Shown in pieces: positions 1-5,275 of a stretch of 5,330 nt of DNA. Numbering within the stretch: position 1 is the first letter of the stretch; each line of letters opens with the position of its first letter. This DNA comes from JBKGYG01 sp046546235 (GTDB taxonomy: Bacteria > Bacillota > Clostridia > Lachnospirales > DSM-24629). The stretch covers positions 1 through 5,330 of the forward strand of contig JBKGYG010000083.1 in the NCBI GenBank assembly GCA_046546235.1. Reading direction: 5' to 3'. The position numbers and the translations under genes are program-made. The notes beneath the pieces are model-generated. The model ran no database searches. It was given only the letters and a program-made list of their open reading frames with translations, and was not told the DNA's origin.

Positions 1-1
1 A

Positions 2-511
2 TTCTTTCCTAATGAAAGAGGAGAAGATCTTCTTAAATGGTTACGTATAGAAGGGATAAAAGTTGACACTATTTTAATAACAGCGGATAATACAGTTGAA
101 ACTGTTGAAGAATGCTTAAGGTATGGAGCAGTGGATTATCTAATAAAACCTTTTGCTTTTGACAGACTAAAAGAAGCATTAGTACGATATCGCTCAAGAA
201 AGAGAGGGTTAAAGCCTCTTGAAAATATAGGACAAGAAACATTGGATAAATATGTTTTTAGTGAGGATGTTGTTAAACAAGAGTATTTAGATGATACTCA
301 ATTTAGCAAACAAACATATGATAAAGTTTATGATTATCTTATCTCGAGGAAAGGAACTAGTTTTACAGCTCAGGAAGTTGCTGACTATTTAGGGGTGTCA
401 AGGATAACAGCTAGAAGATATTTAGATTTACTCGAAAAAGAAGGTATAGTTATAATGGATCTAGAATACGGTAAAGTAGGAAGACCAAAAAATAAATATA
501 AAATCAAATAG
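2..511 (+). CDS. Response regulator, CitB/DcuR family (5'-truncated by window start)
   Basis: The reading frame is open from base 2, so the gene starts upstream; 169 C-terminal residues are visible, against about 225-240 for the family. Visible residues 1-60 are the second half of a receiver domain: the switch Thr is T27 (in LITAD) and the invariant Lys is K49 (in YLIKPF). The phospho-accepting Asp should lie about two residues before the window (inferred from alignment). A linker leads to a helix-turn-helix at about residues 122-148 (FTAQEVADYLGVSRITARRY), followed by a tail with VGRPKNKYKI, typical of the CitB/DcuR/DpiA group. Known members are phosphorylated by CitA/DcuS-type membrane kinases and activate genes for citrate or C4-dicarboxylate uptake and use. 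The actual ligand cannot be read here. The GTG at 131 is an internal Val codon within the receiver, not a start. Confidence 0.9.
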   Translation, partial: FFPNERGEDLLKWLRIEGIKVDTILITADNTVETVEECLRYGAVDYLIKPFAFDRLKEALVRYRSRKRGLKPLENIGQETLDKYVFSEDVVKQEYLDDTQFSKQTYDKVYDYLISRKGTSFTAQEVADYLGVSRITARRYLDLLEKEGIVIMDLEYGKVGRPKNKYKIK

Positions 512-519
512 TATTTTAA

Positions 520-552
520 AAAAATTCTAGTCATTAAACGGCTAGAATTTTT
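520..552 (+). terminator. Probable intrinsic terminator of the response regulator gene
   Basis: An inverted repeat begins 8 nt after the stop codon. Arm 520-530 (AAAAATTCTAG) pairs perfectly with 542-552 (CTAGAATTTTT). A T-G wobble and a C-G pair extend the stem inward, leaving a 7-nt loop. The stem is AT-rich, and the T tract forms part of the descending arm before running into TTGATTATAT, so it is a weak to moderate terminator. The A tract ahead of the stem would give a T tract on the other strand, so it may be bidirectional, but no minus-strand gene is seen here. Confidence 0.65.
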
Positions 553-680
553 GATTATATATACACCATATTCATTCGCGTTAATAAAAATATGACTTAT
601 CACTAGAGACATAAAATGCAACATAAATCTTACTGAAATATACAAATTTTTACGTTTATATTACATAGAACGTTAATATC

Positions 681-709
681 TTTAAAGAATGTGTAATATT
701 TGATATAAT
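681..709 (+). promoter_or_regulatory. Putative sigma-A promoter of the amidase gene (extended -10)
   Basis: A perfect extended -10, TGATATAAT, lies at 701-709 (TATAAT at 704-709). The -35 candidate is TTTAAA at 681-686, 4 of 6 matches to TTGACA, with a 17-nt spacer. Transcription would start near 716, giving a leader of about 75 nt before the GTG start. The weak -35 combined with an intact TGn motif is typical of extended -10 promoters in low-GC Gram-positives. Confidence 0.6.
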
Positions 710-767
710 TCTATTAAAACAAATGAAGGTTATCTTTTAACTAGTAATAACAAAACTTTTATTTTTA

Positions 768-781
768 TTTTTATATAAAAA
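768..781 (+). repeat. 14-bp AT palindrome abutting the amidase ribosome binding site
   Basis: TTTTTATATAAAAA is a perfect 14-bp palindrome ending one base before the Shine-Dalgarno sequence. It follows a T-rich run (TTTTATTTTTATTTTTA) from 757. In RNA it would form only a weak 5-bp A-U hairpin with a 4-nt loop. More likely it keeps the ribosome landing site unstructured than acts as a regulator. In a leader this AT-rich, chance is a fair explanation. Confidence 0.35.
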
Positions 782-788
782 GAGGTGG
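782..788 (+). promoter_or_regulatory. Ribosome binding site that fixes the GTG start of the amidase
   Basis: GAGGTGG at 782-788 is a strong match to the anti-Shine-Dalgarno sequence. GAGGTG ends 5 nt before GTG at 793. The codons that follow (GTG AAA AAA CGA) give the basic N-terminus of a signal peptide, which supports GTG as the start. Confidence 0.8.
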
Positions 789-792
789 AATC

Positions 793-3036
793 GTGAAAAA
801 ACGATGTTTAGGAATATTATTAATAGTAATTCTTGTTATTCAACAATTTTCATATGTAGCAAATGCTAATGAAGATAATAATGAACTAAAGTTATTGTAC
901 GATGGGGAAATTCATAATTACAATAATAGTGTTGTAAGGATACAGATTAATGGACAAGAAGTTCAGACAGGTGATATGCCAGGAATAATAATTGTTGAAG
1001 ATCAAGTAGGGAGGACTTTAGTGCCTGCTAGAGAAGTTTTTGAAACTATTGGGGCAGAAGTTGAATGGAAACCTACAAAGGAAGAAATATACATAACTTA
1101 TAAAGACACGTTTATCAGATTAAAAATAAATAGTCAGGAAGCTTTTGTGAATGATAAAAAAATAATGTTAGATGTTCCAGCTAAGTTAGTACAAGATACA
1201 ACAAAAGAGTATGCTAAAACAATGGTTCCATTTAGGTTTGTAGGAGAGGCACTTGATTATGAGGTGGATTGGGATTCGAATGAATACATAGCAATTATAA
1301 ATGAAAAAGAGAATAATGATAGTGGAGAAGATTCTTCTTCTGAAGAAGAATTAGACGTTCCAATTTCAGAAGATGAAATGATAAATGAATTAGATGGAAC
1401 AGGAGCAAAGAGACCATTGCCAACACCATTGGCTGAGAATTTGATTAAATGGAATGCAGATAATGATTTGCTTTCGAATTTTATTGGAGAATACGTAAAA
1501 GAAAGTATTACTGAAGAAAAACATTCAACAATTAATGTGAAAGATATAGAACACAATGATGAACTTAATAAGTTTAAAATTGTAGCAGATGGCCCAATTA
1601 GCTCAGTTAAAGAAACTGAGTGGGAGGACAAAATAATTTTAGATATAAAGAATGCTAAAAATGATATATCAAGCTCTAAAATAAATTTAGGTGAAAATAA
1701 TTATATAAAAAGTATTCGTTCTAGCCAATTTAAAACAGATCCATTAGTTACGAGAGTAGTATTTGATATTAATGGGGAAAAAGACAGATTCAATATTGAA
1801 TTATCAGAAGATAGAAAAGAAATTACAGTAAATGTATTAAATAATATTCTGTTAAAAGTAGAAACAGGGCAAAATAATAAAGGTGATTTTGTTAAACTGT
1901 TAGGGTTAGAAGCACCAGAAGTGAAAGTATTTAGATTAAGTAACCCTAATCGATTAGTAATTGATTTACCAAATACTTTGTCTAGTGTTGGATACAAATT
2001 AAGTTTAGCAGAAGGTCAATATATTAAAGAAGTACGTACCGCTCAATTTAATGAAACAATTTCAAGGGTGGTGTTAGAAACAGATGGACAAGCAGATTAT
2101 ATTATAAGCGAAGAAAATAATAGTACTACAATACAAATAATAGAACCAGGATTTCAGAATATTAAGTACGAAAACCATAAGTTGCCTAATTTAGTTATAA
2201 GAAAGCCTGATAATGTTACGTTAGAGGATATAAATATAAAAGATTTATATTTAAATAAAGAAATAGTTTTAGAAATTAAGGGCAATCATACTTCGTTATA
2301 TGGCAATGGGCTTTTAGGTGTTTATGATGGTCAAGTTGAAAAGGTAAATGTTTCACTTAATAGACAGGGCAATACAGAATTTAGAATCAAAAATTATGGG
2401 ATATTTGCAGCAGATATCTCAGAGGATGAAAATAATATTTTTATAGAATTATTTAAGCCTAAGGACAAATATTCTCAAATAATAGTTATTGATCCTGGGC
2501 ATGGAGGAAAAGATCCTGGAGCGTCTCATAATGGATTGATTGAAAAAGAACTTAATTTAGAAATTGTTAATTATGTAAAAATGTTTTTAGATATGGATGA
2601 TAATATTAAAACATATTATACAAGACTAGATGATACTTATCCTTCTTTACAAGAGAGAGTTGAATTAGCCAATGAAGTGGAAGCAGATATCTTTTTGAGC
2701 GTACACAATAATGCATATTATAGTAACTTTAATGGGACTGAAACATTATATTTTCCACAAAATGAAACGTCAGGATTAGATTCTGCTGAATTTGCTAGCA
2801 TATTACAAGAAGAATTAGTTAATGATTTAAAACTAAACGACAGAGGCTTGAAAGAAAGAACCAATTTATTTGTATTAAAAAATACTAATATGCCAGCTGC
2901 TTTAGTAGAAATAGGTTTTATTTCAAGTTCTATTGATTCAGAAAAATTAAAGGAAGAAGAATTCAAACAAAGAGCAGCAATAGCTTTATATAAAGCTATT
3001 ACAAGAACTTTTGATGATTTTCCTACAAAAAGATAA
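793..3036 (+). CDS. Secreted N-acetylmuramoyl-L-alanine amidase (copper-amine-oxidase-like N domain, AMIN repeats, Amidase_3)
   Basis: This 747-residue exported enzyme is predicted to cut the amide bond between N-acetylmuramic acid and L-Ala in peptidoglycan. Residues 1-25 are a signal peptide (MKKR, hydrophobic core, ANA at 23-25). Residues about 47-171 look like a copper amine oxidase N-terminal-type domain, with RTLVPAREVFETIGAEVEW at 74-92 and TMVPFRFVGEALDYEVDW ahead of 161; in secreted Clostridia proteins this domain is non-catalytic and thought to aid wall attachment. An acidic Ser/Glu linker spans about 171-196. Two AMIN-like units follow (about 246-350 and 353-450), with a possible degenerate third (about 465-556). 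The Amidase_3 zinc domain fills about 563-740: expected zinc ligands H570 (DPGHGG), E584 (IEKELN) and H638 (SVHNNA), and catalytic E706 (ALVEIGFIS). All are present, so it should be active. It has its own promoter and a hairpin after it, so it is probably monocistronic. It is far longer than CwlD-type sporulation amidases; its cellular role (division, turnover or sporulation) is not shown. Confidence 0.93.
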   Translation: MKKRCLGILLIVILVIQQFSYVANANEDNNELKLLYDGEIHNYNNSVVRIQINGQEVQTGDMPGIIIVEDQVGRTLVPAREVFETIGAEVEWKPTKEEIYITYKDTFIRLKINSQEAFVNDKKIMLDVPAKLVQDTTKEYAKTMVPFRFVGEALDYEVDWDSNEYIAIINEKENNDSGEDSSSEEELDVPISEDEMINELDGTGAKRPLPTPLAENLIKWNADNDLLSNFIGEYVKESITEEKHSTINVKDIEHNDELNKFKIVADGPISSVKETEWEDKIILDIKNAKNDISSSKINLGENNYIKSIRSSQFKTDPLVTRVVFDINGEKDRFNIELSEDRKEITVNVLNNILLKVETGQNNKGDFVKLLGLEAPEVKVFRLSNPNRLVIDLPNTLSSVGYKLSLAEGQYIKEVRTAQFNETISRVVLETDGQADYIISEENNSTTIQIIEPGFQNIKYENHKLPNLVIRKPDNVTLEDINIKDLYLNKEIVLEIKGNHTSLYGNGLLGVYDGQVEKVNVSLNRQGNTEFRIKNYGIFAADISEDENNIFIELFKPKDKYSQIIVIDPGHGGKDPGASHNGLIEKELNLEIVNYVKMFLDMDDNIKTYYTRLDDTYPSLQERVELANEVEADIFLSVHNNAYYSNFNGTETLYFPQNETSGLDSAEFASILQEELVNDLKLNDRGLKERTNLFVLKNTNMPAALVEIGFISSSIDSEKLKEEEFKQRAAIALYKAITRTFDDFPTKR
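1681..2154 (+). repeat. Tandem AMIN-type repeat signature within the amidase
   Basis: Two copies of the same motif are visible at protein level. Y304-F313 reads YIKSIRSSQF and Y410-F419 reads YIKEVRTAQF, 106 residues apart. Each is preceded by a strand ending in I-x-L-D-I or L-V-I-D-L, and each is followed by TRVVFD or SRVVLE and a closing beta strand. This is the AMIN pattern, a beta-sandwich that targets amidases to peptidoglycan. DNA identity between copies is low, so the duplication is old. Confidence 0.7.
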
Positions 3037-3040
3037 TTTA

Positions 3041-3077
3041 AATAGAAGCTTCTAGCTATAAGCTAGTAGCTTCTATT
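3041..3077 (+). terminator. Long hairpin after the amidase gene, possible terminator
   Basis: Beginning 4 nt after the stop codon, arm 3041-3057 pairs with 3061-3077: 10 bp (AATAGAAGCT with AGCTTCTATT), one T-T mismatch, then 6 bp, closed by a 3-nt loop. It is a strong, compact stem in the right place for a terminator. However, the sequence after it (CAGTTTGAAGAC) has no real U tract, so it could instead be a 3' stabilising or processing structure. Confidence 0.6.
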
Positions 3078-3112
3078 CAGTTTGAAGACAAAATAATAAT
3101 TTAGAAATTTTT

Positions 3113-3135
3113 CGTATATACGTGGGGGGGACGTG
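3113..3135. other. Palindrome plus G7 tract in the amidase-rph spacer
   Basis: A 10-bp palindrome, CGTATATACG (3113-3122), overlaps the first of two ACGTG copies (3120-3124 and 3131-3135) that bracket a run of seven G (3124-3130). The patch is strikingly G-rich for a spacer that is otherwise AT-rich. No gene or known site explains it. It could be a protein-binding site, a degenerate dispersed repeat or chance. Confidence 0.4.
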
Positions 3136-3169
3136 AGAGACTAGTGAAATCCCTTAATATATTATTATC

Positions 3170-3197
3170 TTGAAATTACTTTTTCAAATGATATAAT
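3170..3197 (+). promoter_or_regulatory. Putative sigma-A promoter of the rph-rdgB-phosphoesterase operon
   Basis: The -35 is TTGAAA at 3170-3175 (5 of 6 matches) and the -10 is TATAAT at 3192-3197, with a 16-nt spacer. A TGn extension at 3189-3191 gives TGATATAAT, the same nonamer as in the amidase promoter. Transcription would start near 3204, leaving a leader of about 60 nt before the ATG at 3265. It lies downstream of the hairpin at 3041-3077, so the operon seems to be transcribed independently of the amidase. Confidence 0.7.
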
Positions 3198-3264
3198 GTA
3201 TTACAATGGTGTATATAGGGAATATATATTTTGTGAAAAAGATATTTGAAAGAGAGGTTTTTAT

Positions 3265-3999
3265 ATGAAAAGAGTTGATGGACGAGAAGTTGATCAAATT
3301 AGAGATATTGTATTTCATAAAGACTATATAAAATATCCAGAAGGATCTGTACTTATTGAGATGGGGGATACTAAAGTTCTATGTAATGCTTCTGTTGAAG
3401 AAAGGGTACCACCATTTAAAAAAGACAGTGGTGAAGGTTGGGTTACTGCTGAATATGACATGCTTCCTAGAGCTACTCATGATAGAAGAATAAGGGATAT
3501 TAGTAGATTAAAACAAAATAAAAGGACAGTAGAGATATCTAGACTTATTGGAAGAGCATTACGATCTGTTATAGACAATAAGGCTCTAGGTGAAAGAAGT
3601 ATAACAATAGATTGTGATGTTATTCAAGCAGACGGGGGGACAAGAACTGCAAGTATTACAGGCGGTTTTGTTGCTTTGGCATTGGCTTGTATTAAATTGA
3701 ATAAAAAAGGTATAATTAATAAAAATCCTATTAAAGCAATGGTTTCTGCTATTAGTGTGGGAATTGTAAAAGATGAAGCTTTATTGGATCTATGTTACCA
3801 TGAAGACAGTAAGGCTCATGTAGATATGAATGTAGTAATGACAGATGATGGTGATTTTGTTGAAATACAGGGAACAGGTGAAGAATCTCCATTTACAAGT
3901 AGGCAACTTGAGGAGTTATTAAAATTAGCTAAAAAAGGTACAAAAGAGCTTATAAAAAAACAAATAGAAATTTTAGGGGATATTGCTGATGAAATCTAA
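3265..3999 (+). CDS. rph: Ribonuclease PH
   Basis: This 244-residue phosphorolytic 3'-5' exoribonuclease trims extra nucleotides from tRNA precursors, using phosphate and releasing nucleoside diphosphates. Full-length family features are visible: the N-terminal DGRE, then ASVEERVPPF, GWVTAEYDMLPRAT (58-71), LIGRALRSV, IDCDVIQADGGTRTASITGGF (from 115) and VDMNVVMT near 186-193. Phosphate-binding residues, by analogy to B. subtilis RNase PH, are R87, T126 and R127; the conserved acidic pair is D181 and D187. Two positions differ from the commonest pattern as I recall it: D65 where Ser or Gly is usual before MLPRAT, and N85-K86 where Ser-Gly usually precedes Arg-Thr. Neither removes a known catalytic residue. 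AGAGAGG at 3251-3257 sits 7 nt before the ATG. It is first gene of the operon and overlaps rdgB by 11 nt. Confidence 0.97.
   Translation: MKRVDGREVDQIRDIVFHKDYIKYPEGSVLIEMGDTKVLCNASVEERVPPFKKDSGEGWVTAEYDMLPRATHDRRIRDISRLKQNKRTVEISRLIGRALRSVIDNKALGERSITIDCDVIQADGGTRTASITGGFVALALACIKLNKKGIINKNPIKAMVSAISVGIVKDEALLDLCYHEDSKAHVDMNVVMTDDGDFVEIQGTGEESPFTSRQLEELLKLAKKGTKELIKKQIEILGDIADEI
3975..3980 (+). promoter_or_regulatory. Ribosome binding site of rdgB, inside the end of rph
   Basis: AGGGGA lies 8 nt before ATG at 3989 but only 2 nt before the in-frame TTG at 3983. The spacing therefore selects the ATG as the start of rdgB. The site is within the last codons of rph, consistent with translational coupling. 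Confidence 0.7.
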
Positions 4000-4585
4000 G
4001 ATAATTTTTGCAACTAAAAATAAAGGAAAAATAAAAGAAATAAGAATGATATTTGAGGATGATAATATTAAAGTAGTATCAATGGAAGAAGCTGGGATTA
4101 ATATTGATGTAGTAGAAGATGGAACAACATTCGAAGAGAATGCTATTAAAAAAGCTAAAGAAATTATGGAATATTCGAAGACTATTGTTATGGCTGATGA
4201 CTCAGGTCTTGAAGTTGATTATATGAATAAGGCTCCGGGAATTTATTCTGCACGTTTTGGTGGGGAAGATACTTCTTATACTATCAAAAATCAAATGATA
4301 CTTGATAGGCTAAAAGATATTCCTTATGAAAAAAGAACTGCTAGATTTGTTTGTGTTATAGCGACTGTTTTTCCAGACGGGAAGATTATAACAACAAAAG
4401 GTACAATTGAAGGTTATATTGCTCAGAAACCTAATGGGGATAATGGTTTTGGTTATGATCCGATTTTTTATGTGCCTGAGTATAATTGTACTACGGGAGA
4501 GATGTCTCCAGAATTAAAAAATAAGATTAGCCATCGAGGAAAAGCATTAAGAGCCATGAAATTAGACTTGGAAAAATATTTATAA
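3989..4585 (+). CDS. rdgB: XTP/dITP diphosphatase (non-canonical purine NTP pyrophosphatase, HAM1/RdgB family)
   Basis: This 198-residue cytoplasmic house-cleaning enzyme hydrolyses XTP, ITP and dITP to the monophosphate and pyrophosphate, keeping deaminated purines out of DNA and RNA. The family motifs are all present and in order: FATKNKGKIKEI (7-18), FEENAIKKAKE, MADDSGLEVD (68-77, with D70/D71 as the metal and catalytic acidic pair), PGIYSARFGG, DNGFGYDPIF (151-160) and SHRGKAL (181-187) for nucleobase recognition. Length is normal for the family. ATG at 3989 is chosen over TTG at 3983 because of Shine-Dalgarno spacing and because family members begin directly with a short basic stretch before I-I-F-A-T. 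The start overlaps the 3' end of rph by 11 nt. Second gene of the operon, equivalent to B. subtilis ysnA. Confidence 0.96.
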   Translation: MKSKIIFATKNKGKIKEIRMIFEDDNIKVVSMEEAGINIDVVEDGTTFEENAIKKAKEIMEYSKTIVMADDSGLEVDYMNKAPGIYSARFGGEDTSYTIKNQMILDRLKDIPYEKRTARFVCVIATVFPDGKIITTKGTIEGYIAQKPNGDNGFGYDPIFYVPEYNCTTGEMSPELKNKISHRGKALRAMKLDLEKYL

Positions 4586-4611
4586 TGTATATAACAACAT
4601 AAGGTGATATA

Positions 4612-5088
4612 ATGAAAATACTTGTGATAAGCGATACTCATGGCAAATTGAATAGAGTTGAAAAAGTATTAAAAACAATTACAGATATTGATAGAATTAT
4701 CCATCTTGGAGATTTAGAAAAAGATGCGAAAGAATTAGAATTAACTAAACCATATATTATAGATTATATACCTGGTAATTGTGATTTTTACTCAAATACT
4801 TCAAGGGATAAAATCATTAGTTTTGGGGAACATAAGATATGGTTAACCCATGGTCATCAGTATAATGTGAAATGGGAATATGAAACAATTATGAAAATGG
4901 CTATTCAAAAAAAGGCAAATATAATATTGTTCGGACATACCCATATACCATATTTAAAACAGGAAAGTAAATTGGTCCTTATGAATCCAGGTAGCTTATC
5001 ACAGCCTAGAGGTGGTTTTAGACCTTCCTACGGTATTATTGACTTTGACTCAAAGGATACACCTCATTTTACAATTAACTATCTATAA
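4612..5088 (+). CDS. Metallophosphoesterase, YfcE/MJ0936 family
   Basis: This 158-residue single-domain calcineurin-like phosphoesterase of the small YfcE/MJ0936/YsnB type uses two metal ions, often Mn or Ni, to hydrolyse phosphodiesters; the physiological substrate of the family is largely unsettled. The five metal-binding motifs are visible: D8-x-H10 (ISDTHG), G33-D34 (HLGD), G55-N56-C57-D58, T79-H80-G81-H82 and G108-H109-T110-H111, with NPGS near the C-terminus. No signal peptide or membrane segment, so it is cytoplasmic. AAGGTG at 4601-4606 sits 5 nt before the ATG. The gap after rdgB is 26 nt with no promoter or terminator, so it is the third gene of the operon. The order rph-rdgB-phosphoesterase matches rph-ysnA-ysnB of B. 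subtilis as I recall it, which supports a YsnB orthologue. Confidence 0.93.
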   Translation: MKILVISDTHGKLNRVEKVLKTITDIDRIIHLGDLEKDAKELELTKPYIIDYIPGNCDFYSNTSRDKIISFGEHKIWLTHGHQYNVKWEYETIMKMAIQKKANIILFGHTHIPYLKQESKLVLMNPGSLSQPRGGFRPSYGIIDFDSKDTPHFTINYL

Positions 5089-5127
5089 AAATGATTCCCG
5101 TTCCACCTACTTTAATACTCTTAGCTA

Positions 5128-5170
5128 ATATGGTTGTACAATTGGGAAATGACTAAAGTACCAACTATAT
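5128..5170 (+). terminator. Imperfect hairpin after the operon, possible weak terminator
   Basis: Arm 5128-5139 (ATATGGTTGTAC) pairs with 5158-5170 (GTACCAACTATAT) to give 9 bp including one G-T wobble, a bulged C at 5161, then 3 bp, with an 18-nt loop. A T-rich run (TTTTCTTTTA, 5181-5190) begins 10 nt later rather than directly after the stem, so it is not a classical terminator. No better candidate is visible between 5089 and the tRNA promoter. Confidence 0.3.
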
Positions 5171-5213
5171 GAAAAATAGATTTTCTTTTAGAATAAAAAA
5201 ATGAAAATAGGTG

Positions 5214-5242
5214 TTGACATTTGTTGTGACGACGTGTATAAT
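5214..5242 (+). promoter_or_regulatory. Perfect-consensus sigma-A promoter of the tRNA-Pro gene
   Basis: TTGACA (5214-5219) and TATAAT (5237-5242) are exact consensus hexamers with the ideal 17-nt spacer. The start point would fall near 5249-5250, about 26 nt before the tRNA. Such strong promoters are usual for stable RNA genes, and it is clearly stronger than the two protein-gene promoters in the window. Confidence 0.88.
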
Positions 5243-5243
5243 A

Positions 5244-5266
5244 ACTCTTGCGTCTAAAAAAAGAGT
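5244..5266 (+). repeat. Small inverted repeat in the tRNA leader
   Basis: ACTCTT (5244-5249) is complementary to AAGAGT (5261-5266), with an 11-nt loop (GCGTCTAAAAA). The left arm spans the predicted start point, so only part may be transcribed. It ends 9 nt before the tRNA and might influence 5' leader processing, but a 6-bp repeat may be chance. Confidence 0.3.
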
Positions 5267-5275
5267 GTAAAACTT

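Noticed and set aside
131..511. GTG at 131 as the start of a 126-residue DNA-binding protein
   Set aside because: The frame is open to base 2 and encodes receiver-domain sequence with conserved Thr and Lys positions. The GTG is an internal Val codon.
385..645. Minus-strand ORF of 86 codons
   Set aside because: It lies antisense to the response regulator 3' end and its terminator, has no recognisable motif, and the plus-strand product is clear.
512..792. Riboswitch or small gene in the spacer before the amidase
   Set aside because: Apart from the terminator, promoter, palindrome and ribosome site already listed, I see no conserved riboswitch core and no ORF with a credible start and ribosome site.
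1257..2966. Minus-strand ORFs at 1257-1631, 1701-1997 and 2718-2966
   Set aside because: They are antisense shadows inside the amidase gene, rich in Ser, Leu and Phe as expected from the reverse complement of AT-rich codons, with no domain signature.
3209..3230. Hairpin in the rph leader (TATATA, GGGAA loop, TATATA)
   Set aside because: A 6-bp pure A-T stem in an AT-rich leader is too weak and too likely by chance to annotate.
3983..3988. TTG at 3983 as the rdgB start
   Set aside because: It is only 2 nt from the Shine-Dalgarno sequence; ATG at 3989 has 8-nt spacing and matches the family N-terminus.
5095..5110. T-box-like motif on the minus strand (reads GTAGGTGGAACGGGAA)
   Set aside because: It resembles GGTGGNACC but lacks the following CCGCG. 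A minus-strand leader here would precede only antisense of the phosphoesterase, so there is no gene to control.
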